NCBI RefSeq assembly: GCF_003130585.1
Contig: NZ_QFKX01000004.1
Location: 248,001 to 312,000 of the forward strand
Direction of reading: 5' to 3'
DNA: 64,000 nt
DNA from: Brachybacterium endophyticum
GTDB lineage: Bacteria > Actinomycetota > Actinomycetes > Actinomycetales > Dermabacteraceae
Part shown: piece after piece, positions 51,677 to 61,083 of the stretch
Numbering within the stretch: position 1 is the stretch's first letter
How the letters are laid out: each line of letters starts with the position of its first letter
The notes under the pieces: generated by a model
Databases searched by the model: none
Seen by the model: only the letters and a program-made list of their open reading frames with translations
What the model was told of the DNA's origin: nothing
Program-made: the position numbers and the translations under genes

Positions 51677-53590
51677 ATGAACGACGCCGCCCCCAGCCAC
51701 TCCACCGGCCCGCACGACGAGACCGGCACGGAGGATCGGCCCGACTCGCGCGCTGCCGTCGATCTGGCCGAGGCCGCTGAGCCCGCCGAGGCCGCTGAGC
51801 CCGCTGAGCCCGCTGAGCCCACCTTCGCCGACCTCGACCTGCCGCCGGTGATCCGGCGCGCCGTCGACCAGCTCGGCTTCACCACGCCCTCCCCCATCCA
51901 GCGCGAGGCGATCCCGCACCTGCTGGGCGGTCGCGACGTCATCGGCGTCGCCCAGACCGGCACCGGCAAGACCGCTGCTTTCGGGCTGCCGATGCTCACC
52001 GCGCTGGACGCCTCCGACAGCTCGGTCCAGGCCCTCGTCCTCGCCCCCACCCGCGAGCTCGCCATGCAGGTCGCCGAGGCCATCGCGAGCTTCGCCCAGA
52101 ACGTCACCGACCTCTCGGTGACCTCCGTCTACGGGGGCTCCCCCTACGGCCCGCAGGAGCGCGCGCTCTCCCGCGGGACGCAGATCGTCGTGGGCACCCC
52201 CGGCCGCGTCATCGACCACCTCAAGCGCGGCAACCTGCGCCTGGAGACGCTGCGCTACCTGGTCCTCGACGAGGCCGACGAGATGCTGCGCATGGGCTTC
52301 GCCGAGGACGTCGACGAGATCCTCACCCACGCCCCCGACTCCAAGCAGGTCGCCCTGTTCTCGGCGACCATGCCGCCGGCGATCCAGCGGGTCGCCGAGG
52401 AGCACATGAGCGAGCCCGTGCGGGTGAGCGTCTCGCGTCAGGCCTCCACGACCACGAACGTGGCCCAGAGCTTCGCCGTTGTGCCCTTCCGCCACAAGAC
52501 CGGGGCGCTCACCCGCGTGCTCGCGACCTCCGACGCGGAGGCCGCGATCGTCTTCGTGCGCACGCGCTCGGCCGCGGAGGAGGTCGGCACCGCTCTGGTC
52601 TCCCGCGGTGTGGTCGCCGCGACCATCAGCGGCGACGTGCCCCAGAAGGAGCGCGAGAAGATCGTGGAGCGCCTGCGCGAGGGATCGCTGCAGGTGCTGG
52701 TCGCGACCGACGTCGCCGCCCGCGGTCTCGACGTCCAGAAGATCGGCCTGGTCGTGAACTTCGACGTCCCCGGCGAGCCGGAGGCGTACGTGCACCGCAT
52801 CGGCCGCACCGGCCGCGCGGGTCGCACCGGTGAGGCCCTCACCTTCGTCGCGCCCCACGAGCGGCGCAAGCTCAAGGCGATCGAGAAGACCACCCGGCAG
52901 ACGCTCCGGGAGATCACGATCCCCTCCCCGCGGGACGTCTCGGCCCACCGCGCCGAGAAGCTGCTGGCCTCCGTCGGCGAGCGCGCCGAGCGCGGGCGCC
53001 TCGAGCTGTACCTCGAGAAGATCGACACGTTCCTGGAGTCCTCCGAGATGGACCCGCGCGTGCTGGCGGCCGTCCTCGCGGCCACGGCCGTGGGCGACCA
53101 GGGCCCCGGCGCGGAGACCGAGGAGGACGAGGAGTTCACTGGCGCGCGGCTGAAGGGATCGGGCAACGACCGCGACGGCGACGGCGGCGACGGACGCTCT
53201 CGGCCCGCCCCCGGTCAGCCCGAGAAGGGCTTCACCAGCTACCGGGTCTCCGTGGGGCACTCCCACGGCGCCAAGCCCGCCGCGATCGTCGGCGCGATCA
53301 CCGGGGAAGGCGGGCTGAACGGGAAGTCGATCGGCAAGATCGACATCTTCGGCTCGTTCTCGCTGGTCCAGATCCGCGGCTCGCTGCGTGAGGACCAGAT
53401 CGCACGGATCGGTCACGCGAAGATCGCCGGCCGCACCCTGCGCATCAGCGAGGACCGCGGGCCCCGCACCGGAGGCCGTCGCGAGCACGGCCGTGGCCGC
53501 GGGGACTCGAGGGACGGCGCGCGCCACGAGGGCGGCCACCGCTTCGGCGGGCCCCGTCGCGAGGGCAAGCGCCCCCACGGCGGTCGCTGA
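51677..53590 (+). CDS. deaD: DEAD-box RNA helicase with DbpA-type RNA-binding domain
   Basis: 637 aa. After an acidic repeat tail (AEAAEP units, residues about 31-48) come the Q motif ([11 protein letters not shown]), motif [12 protein letters not shown], Ia [32 protein letters not shown] with [19 protein letters not shown] and [12 protein letters not shown] DbpA/CsdA-like domain ([16 protein letters not shown]) and an Arg/Gly-rich tail follow. It unwinds structured RNA, probably in cold growth and ribosome assembly. GAAGGA five bases before the ATG is a clear SD; a long hairpin ends the gene. Confidence 0.93.
   Translation: MNDAAPSHSTGPHDETGTEDRPDSRAAVDLAEAAEPAEAAEPAEPAEPTFADLDLPPVIRRAVDQLGFTTPSPIQREAIPHLLGGRDVIGVAQTGTGKTAAFGLPMLTALDASDSSVQALVLAPTRELAMQVAEAIASFAQNVTDLSVTSVYGGSPYGPQERALSRGTQIVVGTPGRVIDHLKRGNLRLETLRYLVLDEADEMLRMGFAEDVDEILTHAPDSKQVALFSATMPPAIQRVAEEHMSEPVRVSVSRQASTTTNVAQSFAVVPFRHKTGALTRVLATSDAEAAIVFVRTRSAAEEVGTALVSRGVVAATISGDVPQKEREKIVERLREGSLQVLVATDVAARGLDVQKIGLVVNFDVPGEPEAYVHRIGRTGRAGRTGEALTFVAPHERRKLKAIEKTTRQTLREITIPSPRDVSAHRAEKLLASVGERAERGRLELYLEKIDTFLESSEMDPRVLAAVLAATAVGDQGPGAETEEDEEFTGARLKGSGNDRDGDGGDGRSRPAPGQPEKGFTSYRVSVGHSHGAKPAAIVGAITGEGGLNGKSIGKIDIFGSFSLVQIRGSLREDQIARIGHAKIAGRTLRISEDRGPRTGGRREHGRGRGDSRDGARHEGGHRFGGPRREGKRPHGGR
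51767..51820 (+). repeat. In-frame tandem repeat in the DEAD-box helicase gene
   Basis: Two exact copies of an 18-base unit (51767-51784 and 51785-51802) are followed by two exact copies of its last 9 bases, GCTGAGCCC (51803-51820). They encode [18 protein letters not shown]. Being in multiples of three, length change would leave the frame intact. Confidence 0.95.
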
Positions 53591-53609
53591 GACCGCGGGT
53601 TCGGCCCAG

Positions 53610-53647
53610 CACGAAGCCCCCGCACCATCCGGTGCGGGGGCTTCGTG
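53610..53647. terminator. Hairpin terminator between the DEAD-box and thioredoxin genes
   Basis: A perfect 17-bp stem (53610-53626 with 53631-53647, loop ATCC) lies 20 bases after the helicase stop, between convergent genes. Confidence 0.85.
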
Positions 53648-53711
53648 GTTCCTGCGAGGCGTCGAGGTCAGTGACTCCCGACGGTCCGGCGCGGGGCGCC
53701 GGGAGCGGAGA

Positions 53712-54080
53712 TCAGGACTGCTGGGCCTGCGCCTCGGCGTAGGTCTTGCGCACCTCGTCCATGTCCAGGCCCTGGATCTGCGTGATCAGGTCCTCGAGGG
53801 CGGCCTGCGGGAGTGCACCGGCCTGCTGGAAGACAGGGATGCCGTCGCGGTAGGCCACCAGCGTCGGGATCGAGGTGACGCCGTAGCGCATCGCGAGCTC
53901 CTGCTGGTCCTCGGTGTCGACCTTCGCGAAGGTGACCTCCTCGTGCTGCTCGGAGGACTCCTCGTAGATCGGGGCGAAGCGCTGGCACGGGACGCACCAG
54001 CCCGCCCAGAAGTCGATGAGGGCGATGCCGTCCTTGACGGTCTCGTCGTGGTTCTCGGACGTCAGCGTGACTGTAGCCAT
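53712..54080 (-). CDS. Thioredoxin with CVPC active site
   Basis: 122 aa thioredoxin fold. The redox site is [11 protein letters not shown] (Cys29, Cys32), differing from the usual WCGPC; the cis-proline motif [12 protein letters not shown] is intact. An additional 15-residue C-terminal helix ends AEAQAQQS. It should reduce protein disulfides in the cytoplasm; the Gly-to-Val change between the cysteines would alter its potential or partners. No signal peptide. The ATG at 54080 has an AGGG upstream. It lies alone between the helicase and hisS. Confidence 0.88.
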   Translation of the reverse strand: MATVTLTSENHDETVKDGIALIDFWAGWCVPCQRFAPIYEESSEQHEEVTFAKVDTEDQQELAMRYGVTSIPTLVAYRDGIPVFQQAGALPQAALEDLITQIQGLDMDEVRKTYAEAQAQQS

Positions 54081-54160
54081 GCCCTGCGCAACGCGCGTAC
54101 GCCACTCAACATTCCCGGCTGCCGCTGCGGTGATGCAGATCTCCGCGACGGCGGGCCGTC

Positions 54161-55540
54161 TCAGGGAGCGCTGGGACGCACCTCGACACCGCGATCCGCC
54201 GTCGGCGGCTCCCAGCTCGTGGCGTCGGCGGCGACCTGCTCACCGGAGCGGATGTCGCGCACCGCGTCGCCCGCTCCGTCCTCCTCGTGCCCGTCGGCAC
54301 CGTCGGGGGCCGTGGCGGGGAACCAGACGAAGGGGATGCCGCGTCGGTCGGCGTGCTTGATCTGCTTGCCGAGCTTCGCCGAGGTCGGCGAGACCTCGGT
54401 CGGGATCCCGCGTCCGCGCAGGGCCCGGGCGACCGCCTCGCTCCTCCCCCGGGTCTCCTCCGAGGCGACGCTCACCAGCACACAGGTGGGCACGCTGCGG
54501 CTGGGGCGCGCGAGATCGGCCGAGAGCAGACGCGAGACCAGGCGGGACAGGCCGATGGACAGCCCCACGCCCGGGTAGGTGTGGCGGTTGTCCGAGGCCA
54601 GGCGGTCGTAGCGCCCTCCCGAGCAGATCGACCCGAGGGACTCGTGGCCGGTCACGAAGGTCTCGAAGACGGTCCCCGTGTAGTAGTCGAGGCCGCGGGC
54701 GATCGAGAGGTCGGCGAGCATCACCCCGGGCACGCTCTCGCTGACCTTCTCGAGGACCGCCGTCAGCTCCTCGATGCCCTCCTCGAGCAGCTCACCGCTG
54801 CCGCCGAGCTCCCGCACACGGGAGGCGAACGAGGAATCGGAGGTGCGGATCGTGGCGAACTCGAGGCAGGCGCGGGCCTGTTCCTCCGTGGCGCCCGCCT
54901 CCTGGACCAGCAGCTGTGCGGTGGCCTCCGGACCGATCTTGGGCAGCTTGTCGATGGTGCGCAGCACCGGCTCGTGATCGGCGAACCCGATCGAGCGGAA
55001 GAATCCCTCGGAGAGCTTGCGGTTGTTCGCGTGGATCGTGAACCCGGGCAGCGGCAGGAGCGCGAGGATCTCGGCCATCACCATGGCGACCTCGGCCTCC
55101 TGGTGGGAGGGCAGCACGTCCTGGCCGACGATGTCGAGATCGGCCTGGTAGAACTCGCGGTAGCGCCCCTCCTGGGGCCGTTCCCCTCGCCACACCTTCT
55201 GGATCTGGTACCGGCGGAAGGGGAAGGCGAGCGCGTTCTGGTTCTCCAGCACGTACCGGGCCAGGGGCACCGTGAGGTCGAAGTGGAGACCCAGCTGGCG
55301 CGCGGCGTCGGCCTCGGCGGCCTCGTCCTCCTCGGCGTGCAGCCGGCGCAGGACGTAGACCTCCTTGTCGATCTCGCCCTTGCGCAGCAGCTGCTCCATC
55401 GGCTCGACCGCGCGGGTCTCGATGCCCACGAACCCGTGGAGCTCGGCGACCTGACGGAACACGTCGATGACGTGCTGCTCGACGAGTCGCTGCTCGGGCA
55501 GGTGCTCGGGGAATCCGGACAGGGCGCTGATCTTCGCCAC
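54161..55540 (-). CDS. hisS: Histidine-tRNA ligase
   Basis: 459 aa. Class II core: LHFDLTVPLARYVLENQ, motif 2 FRRYQIQKVWRGERPQEGRYREFYQADLD in part (key Arg/Glu/Arg residues around 145-160), the HisRS signature IARGLDYYTGTVFE, and GLSIGLSRLVSRLL for motif 3, then a C-terminal anticodon domain (VPTCVLVSVASEE) and an Asp/Glu-rich extra tail of about 45 residues. GTG start at 55540 with GAAGGAG six bases upstream. Divergent from the DUF349 gene. Confidence 0.93.
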   Translation of the reverse strand: MAKISALSGFPEHLPEQRLVEQHVIDVFRQVAELHGFVGIETRAVEPMEQLLRKGEIDKEVYVLRRLHAEEDEAAEADAARQLGLHFDLTVPLARYVLENQNALAFPFRRYQIQKVWRGERPQEGRYREFYQADLDIVGQDVLPSHQEAEVAMVMAEILALLPLPGFTIHANNRKLSEGFFRSIGFADHEPVLRTIDKLPKIGPEATAQLLVQEAGATEEQARACLEFATIRTSDSSFASRVRELGGSGELLEEGIEELTAVLEKVSESVPGVMLADLSIARGLDYYTGTVFETFVTGHESLGSICSGGRYDRLASDNRHTYPGVGLSIGLSRLVSRLLSADLARPSRSVPTCVLVSVASEETRGRSEAVARALRGRGIPTEVSPTSAKLGKQIKHADRRGIPFVWFPATAPDGADGHEEDGAGDAVRDIRSGEQVAADATSWEPPTADRGVEVRPSAP

Positions 55541-55791
55541 AGGGTGCTCCTTCGATGCGCGGGCGCAGGAGGGACCGCAGCTCGCGCGGCGGTCCCTGCC
55601 TCCATTATCGACCCTGCGCGGAGCGGATGAGGACATCGGCCCGTGCGCTGGGACCACGGCGCGATGCCGGACGCCGGGTCGTCCTGTTGACGGTAGAGTT
55701 CGACGCGATGGTGCGATGCGCCACGATCATGACGCCGTCCCTGCCGACGGCAGTGCCCCGCGACCCAGCGGAACGACCGAAGGAGCTCCCC
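55541..55791. other. Divergent intergenic region between hisS and the DUF349 gene
   Basis: About 250 bases. It holds a hisS promoter candidate (above) and, on the plus strand, TTGACG (55687-55692) and TAGAGT (55694-55699), which are too close together to pair as one promoter. TAGAGT alone could be a -10 box for the DUF349 gene. Confidence 0.4.
55571..55609 (-). promoter_or_regulatory. Candidate hisS promoter with leader hairpin
   Basis: GATAAT on the minus strand (55609-55604) would start transcription near 55597. A 7-bp stem GGGACCG/CGGTCCC (55571-55577 with 55590-55596) begins at about +1. The leader is too short for a T-box. Confidence 0.35.
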
Positions 55792-57207
55792 GTGAGCGAG
55801 TCCGAGACTCCCGACCCCACTCCCACCCCGCGTCCCACGCCTCGACCCGCGCCGCGGCCGAAGCCCCCGAGCCCGGCGGCCCTGGCGGGACGCAAGCCCT
55901 CGGCCCCGCTGATCCCCGTCGCACCGCCGGTCCAGGACTACGACGAGGACTCGATCCGGCAGGCGCTGGCCTTCGGCGACATCGACGAGAACGGCGTCGT
56001 GGTCGTCCAGGACGGGACGCAGAAGCGGGAGCTGGGTCCGGCCACCTCGACCGACCGCGACGAGGCGCTCACCCCGTTCGCGCGTGGCTACCTGGACCTC
56101 GTGGCCTTCCTCGACGTCACCCAGCAGCGGCTCGCGGCGCCGGCGCTCACACAGGCCGACCTGAACCGCCTGCTGGAGAACCTGCGCAAGAACATGAAGG
56201 AGCCGCAGGTGATCGGGGACATCCCCGCCCTGCGGGCGCGGGCCGCCGAGCTGCGTGAGGCGGCGAAGGAGAAGATCCACGTCCTCGAGCAGGAGCGCCT
56301 GGAGGCCCGCGAGACCGCGACCACCGAGCGCACCGCCTTCGTCGAGTCGATCGAGGAGCTCGTGGCCACGGACCCCGAGCGCATGAGCTGGAAGAGCTCC
56401 GGGGAGCGCATGCGCGGGATGGTCGGCGAGTGGAAGCGGATGCAGAAGGAGGGCCCTTCGCTCGACCGCGCCACCGAGGACGCCCTCTGGAAGCGGCTGT
56501 CGAGCGCCCGCAGCGCATTCGACCGCAAGCGTCGGCAGTTCTTCTCCCATCTCGACGAGCAGCACGCCGAGGCGGAGAAGGTCCGGGAGGACATCATCCG
56601 TCGTGCCGAGGAGATGCAGCACTCGACGGACTGGGGTCCCACGGTCCGCGCCTACCGCTCCCTGATGGACGAGTGGCGCGCGGCGCCTCGCGGCAACCGG
56701 AAGAAGGACGACGCCCAGTGGGCACGGTTCAAGGCCGCCCAGGACACGTTCTTCACGGCGCGCAACGAGGACCTGCGCGCGACCGACGCCGAGCAGAAGG
56801 AGAACCTCGCCCGCAAGGAGGAGCTGCTGACCGAGGCCGAGGCCCTGGACCCGAGCACCGACCTCGAGAAGGCCAAGGAGGCCATGCGCAGCATCCAGGA
56901 CCGCTGGGACGAGGCCGGCAAGGTGCCCCGCAGCGACATGCGGCGCATCGAGGACCGGCTGCGCACGGTCGAGCGCTCCCTGCGCCAGGCGGAGGAGGAC
57001 GAGTGGCGCCGCACGGATCCCCGTACGCGCGCCCGTGTCGAAGGAGCCTCCTCCCAGCTCCACGAGGCGATCTCGAGCTACCAGGAGGATCTCGATCGCG
57101 CCCGTCAGAGCGGGGACCCCGAGCGGATCAGGAAGGCCGAGGAGGCGCTCGAGGCCCGTCGTCAGTGGCTCGAGGTCATCGAGCGCTCCGCACGGGACCT
57201 GGGCTGA
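55792..57207 (+). CDS. DUF349 coiled-coil protein
   Basis: 471 aa. The first 45 residues are Pro-rich (PTPTPRPTPRPAPRP). The rest is nearly all charged coiled coil with repeated DUF349 units, each with a W-x-aromatic core: WKSSGERMRGMVGEWKRM, WGPTVRAYRSLMDEWRAAP, WDEAGKVPRSDMRRIEDRL. DUF349 proteins are long helical cytoplasmic proteins; function is poorly known. GTG at 55792 with GAAGGAG upstream. The position between hisS and relA is common in actinomycetes. Confidence 0.88.
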   Translation: MSESETPDPTPTPRPTPRPAPRPKPPSPAALAGRKPSAPLIPVAPPVQDYDEDSIRQALAFGDIDENGVVVVQDGTQKRELGPATSTDRDEALTPFARGYLDLVAFLDVTQQRLAAPALTQADLNRLLENLRKNMKEPQVIGDIPALRARAAELREAAKEKIHVLEQERLEARETATTERTAFVESIEELVATDPERMSWKSSGERMRGMVGEWKRMQKEGPSLDRATEDALWKRLSSARSAFDRKRRQFFSHLDEQHAEAEKVREDIIRRAEEMQHSTDWGPTVRAYRSLMDEWRAAPRGNRKKDDAQWARFKAAQDTFFTARNEDLRATDAEQKENLARKEELLTEAEALDPSTDLEKAKEAMRSIQDRWDEAGKVPRSDMRRIEDRLRTVERSLRQAEEDEWRRTDPRTRARVEGASSQLHEAISSYQEDLDRARQSGDPERIRKAEEALEARRQWLEVIERSARDLG

Positions 57208-57245
57208 CCTCTCCCCCGACCCCGCCCGCGGTTCCCTCCCCGACA

Positions 57246-57275
57246 GGTGCCCGTCCACAATCGTGGGCGGGCACC
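57246..57275 (+). terminator. Hairpin terminator after the DUF349 gene
   Basis: A 13-bp stem with one G-U pair (57246-57258 with 57263-57275, loop AATC) followed by TTGCC. Confidence 0.75.
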
Positions 57276-57310
57276 TTGCCGTGCGGCGGCGCGGCGAGGA
57301 TCCTCTCCGC

Positions 57311-58093
57311 ATGCGTGCTGCCGAGGAACCCGCCCCTGCGCCCTGCTCGGCCTGGTCGCTGCAGGCGGCGGACCTCGCCGCCGCTCTCGTCGAGGAGATC
57401 GCCTGCTGGCCCGACGTCCCCTCCCACGATCATTGCGTGAAGGACGGGTCCCTCGTGCGCATCGGACCGGGGCGGCTGGTGCCCCGTGACCACGTGTCCC
57501 GTCCCGGTGACCGGGCGCTCCTGGTCGGCTGCGCGATCGGTGCCAGGCTGCGGCCGCACCACGTGCTGGCGGGTCGCTCCGCCCTGTGGGTGCACATCGG
57601 GACGGAGTTCCCGGATCCCATCGACCTGATGACGAGCTCCCATCGCAGCGCCCTGCCCGCCGGCACGCGAGTGCGCAACGCACGGTTCACGCCCTGCGAC
57701 GTCGAGCAGATCTCCGGGGCGCCGGTGACGACGCCCGCGCGCACGGCAGCGGACCTGCTGCGCTTCGAGGGTGCGGGGGCCGCCGCGGCCGCCGGCACCC
57801 TGGTGCAGGTCGGTCTGTGCACGAGTGAGCAGATCGAGACGCACCTGCGTGCGGCCGGGGGCCATCGCGGCACGCGCAGGGGCCTCGGACTGCTGGAGAC
57901 GATCCATCGGGACGACGAGGCGCGGCTGCGGGCCTGCCCGGAGGGCACCCCGCGCGAGCGCGCCGTCCACCATGCCAGGGCGATCGAGCAGTGGGCTCGG
58001 GGCGAGCCGGCGCGCCTGCTGCTGGGACCGGGGCCTCAGGCCTCGAAGGCGCCCGAGCCCTCGACGACCTTGCCGTCGGCGGTCACACGGTAG
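57311..58093 (+). CDS. AbiEi-like (type IV antitoxin family) protein, orphan
   Basis: 260 aa. The layout matches many actinobacterial AbiEi-like proteins: an N-terminal winged-helix-like part (VKDGSLVRIGPGRLVPRDH), a central RPHHVLAGRSALWVHIG (the usual 'sees S/A-A-LHG' position) and VEQISGAPVTTPARTAADLLR. In true type IV systems AbiEi represses a nucleotidyltransferase toxin, AbiEii; no such gene is beside it here. Its 3' end overlaps the end of relA by 58 bases on the other strand. GAGGA is about ten bases before the ATG. Whether it is functional or a regulator is not known. Confidence 0.65.
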   Translation: MRAAEEPAPAPCSAWSLQAADLAAALVEEIACWPDVPSHDHCVKDGSLVRIGPGRLVPRDHVSRPGDRALLVGCAIGARLRPHHVLAGRSALWVHIGTEFPDPIDLMTSSHRSALPAGTRVRNARFTPCDVEQISGAPVTTPARTAADLLRFEGAGAAAAAGTLVQVGLCTSEQIETHLRAAGGHRGTRRGLGLLETIHRDDEARLRACPEGTPRERAVHHARAIEQWARGEPARLLLGPGPQASKAPEPSTTLPSAVTR

Positions 58094-60390
58094 GCGTCGT
58101 AGACACCCTCGACCTTGCGCACCTGGGCGATCACGGCCTGCAGGTGCGAGGGGTCGGCGAGCTCGAAGGAGAAGTAGGCGGTGGCGAGACGGTCCCGATG
58201 GGACTGGCACGCCGCGGACTGCAGGTTGACCTGCTGATCGGCGATCACCAGAGCGAGATCCGTCAGCAGGCGATCACGGTCCAGGGCCTCGACCTTGATG
58301 TGGACCAGGTAGGTCGATCCCATCCTTCCCGACCAGTGCACGTCCACGATCCGATCGGACTGGTCCTTCTGCAGCAGCTGGGCGTTGCTGCAGTCGGCGT
58401 GGTGCACGGAGATCCCGGAGCCGCGGGTGACGAAGCCGACGATCGGATCACCCGGCACCGGAGCGCAGCACTTGGCGAGCTTGACCCAGAGGTCCTTCTG
58501 CCCGTCGACGATCACACCCTGGTCGGTCTCGCTGGTGTGGCGCTGGGCGCTCGAGGGTCGCGCGAGCACCTTGGAGGGCAGCGTCGTCTCGACGACGTCC
58601 TCCTCGGCGCCGTCGGCGCCGCCGAAGGTCGCCCGCAGCTTCTCCACCACGTGCTGGGCGCCGATGTGGCCCTCGCCGATGGCGGTGTAGAGGGCGTCCA
58701 CGGAGTTCTGGTCCAGCTCGAGCGCCACCGACTGCAGGGTGTCGTGCGTGAGCAGGCGGCGCATCGGCAGGTCCTGGCGTCGCAGCGCCTTGGACAGCTC
58801 GTCCTTGCCCTTCTCGAGCGCCTCCTCGCGGCGCTCCTTGGAGAACCACTGCCGGATCTTGGTGCGGGCACGCGGCGTCTTGACGAAGCCCAGCCAGTCC
58901 TGGCTGGGGCCTGCCCCCTCGGCCTTCGAGGTGAACACCTCGACGACGTCCCCCGTGCTCAGTGCCGAGTCCAGCGGCACCAGCCGGCCGTTCACCCGGG
59001 CACCGATGGTGCGGTGCCCGACCTCGGTGTGGACGGTGTAGGCGAAGTCCACGGGGGTCGCTCCCTGCGGGAGCGCGATCACGTCCCCCTTGGGCGTGAA
59101 GACGTAGACCTCCTGGCTGTTGATCTCGAAGCGCAGGGAGTCCAGGAAGTCGCCGGAATCGCTGGTGTCCTTCTGCCAGTCCATCAGCTGGCGCAGCCAG
59201 GCCACCTCGCCCGAGCCCGTGCTGGTGCCGGCATCGCTGCCCGCCATCGCCTTGTACTTCCAGTGGGCGGCGACGCCGTACTCCGCCCGTCGATGCATCT
59301 CCCGGGTGCGGATCTGCACCTCGACGGGCTTGCCCGTCGGCCCGATCACCGTGGTGTGGAGCGACTGGTAGAGATTGAACTTGGGCAGCGCGATGTAGTC
59401 CTTGAAGCGCCCCGGGATCGGTGACCAGCGCGAGTGCAGGATGCCCAGCACCCCGTAGCAGTCGCGCACGGTGTCCACGAGCACGCGGATGCCCACCAGG
59501 TCGTAGATGTCGGCGAAGTCGCGGCCGCGCACGATCATCTTCTGGTAGATCGAGTAGTAGTGCTTGGGCCGCCCGGTCACCGACGCCTTGATCCTGGCCT
59601 TGCGCAGATCCTCCTGGATCTGGCCGGAGACCGAGGCCAGGTACTGCTCACGGGCCGGGGCGTGCTGGGCGACGAGCGAGACGATCTCGGCGTAGACCTT
59701 CGGGTACAGCACCTGGAAGGAGCGGTCCTCGAGCTCCCACTTCATCGTGTTCAGACCCAGGCGGTGCGCGAGCGGGGCGTAGATCTCGAGGGTCTCGCGG
59801 GCCTTGCGCTCGGCGGAGGCCGCCGCGACGTAACGCCAGGTGCGCGCGTTGTGCAGGCGGTCGGCGAGCTTGATCAGCAGCACGCGGATGTCGCGGCTCA
59901 TCGCGACGATCATCTTGCGGACGGTCTCGGCCTGGGCGGCGTCGCCGTAGGTGACCTTGTCGAGCTTGGTGACGCCGTCGACCATCACCGCGATCTCGTC
60001 GCCGAAATCCTTGCGCAGCTGGTCCAGCGAGTAGTCGGTGTCCTCGACGGTGTCGTGCAGGAGGGCTGCGGCGAGGACCTCCTGGGGGCTGCCGAGCTCG
60101 GCGAGGATCATCTCGACCGAGACCGGATGCGTGATGTACGGGTCGCCGCTCTTGCGGTACTGCCCCTGGTGGGCCTTCTCGGCGACGGCGAAGGCACGGG
60201 TCAGGAGACCGAGATCCTCCTTGGGATGGACCGCCGTGACGGCCTGCACGAGAGGCTCGAAATAGGCAGAGCTCGGGTTCGGGCTCGCGGGCGAGGACCG
60301 GCCGACGAGGAAGGAGAAGGGCGAGCGGGAGCGCCGGTGCGAGGACACCGGCCGGCTCTCGGAACGGGGGGTGGTCCCGTGCTCGCTCAT
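58036..60390 (-). CDS. relA: Bifunctional (p)ppGpp synthetase/hydrolase RelA/SpoT (Rel)
   Basis: 784 aa. HD hydrolase domain with LLHDTVEDTD (HD at 112-113), synthetase domain with YDLVGIRVLVDTV and RFKDYIALPKFNLYQSLHT, whose RFKD is the bifunctional-type motif, then TGS (EVYVFTPKGDVIALP), a helical/zinc-finger region (KCCAPVPGDPIVGF) and a C-terminal ACT domain. It makes and degrades (p)ppGpp in the stringent response. AGGAGG five bases before the ATG at 60390 is a strong SD; TAGACT (60420-60415) is a likely -10 box. The last 58 bases overlap the AbiEi-like gene tail to tail. Confidence 0.95.
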   Translation of the reverse strand: MSEHGTTPRSESRPVSSHRRSRSPFSFLVGRSSPASPNPSSAYFEPLVQAVTAVHPKEDLGLLTRAFAVAEKAHQGQYRKSGDPYITHPVSVEMILAELGSPQEVLAAALLHDTVEDTDYSLDQLRKDFGDEIAVMVDGVTKLDKVTYGDAAQAETVRKMIVAMSRDIRVLLIKLADRLHNARTWRYVAAASAERKARETLEIYAPLAHRLGLNTMKWELEDRSFQVLYPKVYAEIVSLVAQHAPAREQYLASVSGQIQEDLRKARIKASVTGRPKHYYSIYQKMIVRGRDFADIYDLVGIRVLVDTVRDCYGVLGILHSRWSPIPGRFKDYIALPKFNLYQSLHTTVIGPTGKPVEVQIRTREMHRRAEYGVAAHWKYKAMAGSDAGTSTGSGEVAWLRQLMDWQKDTSDSGDFLDSLRFEINSQEVYVFTPKGDVIALPQGATPVDFAYTVHTEVGHRTIGARVNGRLVPLDSALSTGDVVEVFTSKAEGAGPSQDWLGFVKTPRARTKIRQWFSKERREEALEKGKDELSKALRRQDLPMRRLLTHDTLQSVALELDQNSVDALYTAIGEGHIGAQHVVEKLRATFGGADGAEEDVVETTLPSKVLARPSSAQRHTSETDQGVIVDGQKDLWVKLAKCCAPVPGDPIVGFVTRGSGISVHHADCSNAQLLQKDQSDRIVDVHWSGRMGSTYLVHIKVEALDRDRLLTDLALVIADQQVNLQSAACQSHRDRLATAYFSFELADPSHLQAVIAQVRKVEGVYDAYRVTADGKVVEGSGAFEA

Positions 60391-60497
60391 CCGCACCTCC
60401 TGAGAAGTCTCACGAGTCTACGACTGCGCGGAGACTCTGCGTTCCCAGCATCCACCGAGTGTCGACGAGGTCTCCCCGGCACCCACGCCCCGGGGCC

Positions 60498-60515
60498 GCA
60501 CCACCCGCGTGGTGC
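60498..60515 (-). terminator. Weak hairpin after apt
   Basis: A 7-bp stem GCACCAC/GTGGTGC (loop CCGC) 14 bases beyond the apt stop, before relA's promoter. Confidence 0.4.
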
Positions 60516-60528
60516 CGGTGCCGCGGGC

Positions 60529-61083
60529 TCAGTTCGGCACCGTCGAGAGCGCCGTCACCGGCACGCCCGCGGGCAGCCGGTCACGACCGCCGAGGCCCTC
60601 GAGCTCGAGCAGGAAGGACACGCCCAGCAGCTCGACGTCGAACTCCCGCACGAGCTCGATCGTCGCCGCGGCCGTGCCGCCGGTGGCGAGCAGGTCGTCG
60701 ACCACCACGATCCGGGTGCCCCGTGGGAGCGAGTCCACGCCGATCTCGATCTCGGCGCTGCCGTACTCGAGGTCGTAGCTGATGCTGCGCGGGCTGCCCG
60801 GCAGCTTCCCTGCCTTGCGGGCGGGCACGAACCCGGCTCCCAGCGAGAGGGCCAGCGGGGCTCCCAGGACGAACCCTCGGGCCTCGACGCCGACCACCAG
60901 GTCGATCTCCTTGGGCAGCACCGCTCCCCAGTGGCCGATGATCGCCCGGAAGGCCTCGGGGTCCCGCAGCAGCGGTGTGATGTCGCGGAACAGGACACCC
61001 GGCTCGGGGAAGTCCGGGAAGGTCTCGATGTGCGAGGACATGAGCGCCTCGAGCTGCGAGGGCTCGAGAAGGGCGGGGGTCAT
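60529..61083 (-). CDS. apt: Adenine phosphoribosyltransferase
   Basis: 184 aa. The PRPP loop is IVVVDDLLATGGTAAATI and the N-terminal adenine region FPDFPEPGVLFRDITPLL. It makes AMP from adenine and PRPP (salvage). Its ATG overlaps the secF stop by 4 nt (ATGA), so it is the last gene of a secD-secF-apt unit upstream of relA, a grouping also known in mycobacteria and Streptomyces. Confidence 0.94.
   Translation of the reverse strand: MTPALLEPSQLEALMSSHIETFPDFPEPGVLFRDITPLLRDPEAFRAIIGHWGAVLPKEIDLVVGVEARGFVLGAPLALSLGAGFVPARKAGKLPGSPRSISYDLEYGSAEIEIGVDSLPRGTRIVVVDDLLATGGTAAATIELVREFDVELLGVSFLLELEGLGGRDRLPAGVPVTALSTVPN

Noticed and set aside
57311-58093. A complete AbiE toxin-antitoxin pair
   Set aside because: Only the AbiEi-like protein is present. 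The neighbours are DUF349 and relA, and no nucleotidyltransferase AbiEii gene is found on either side.
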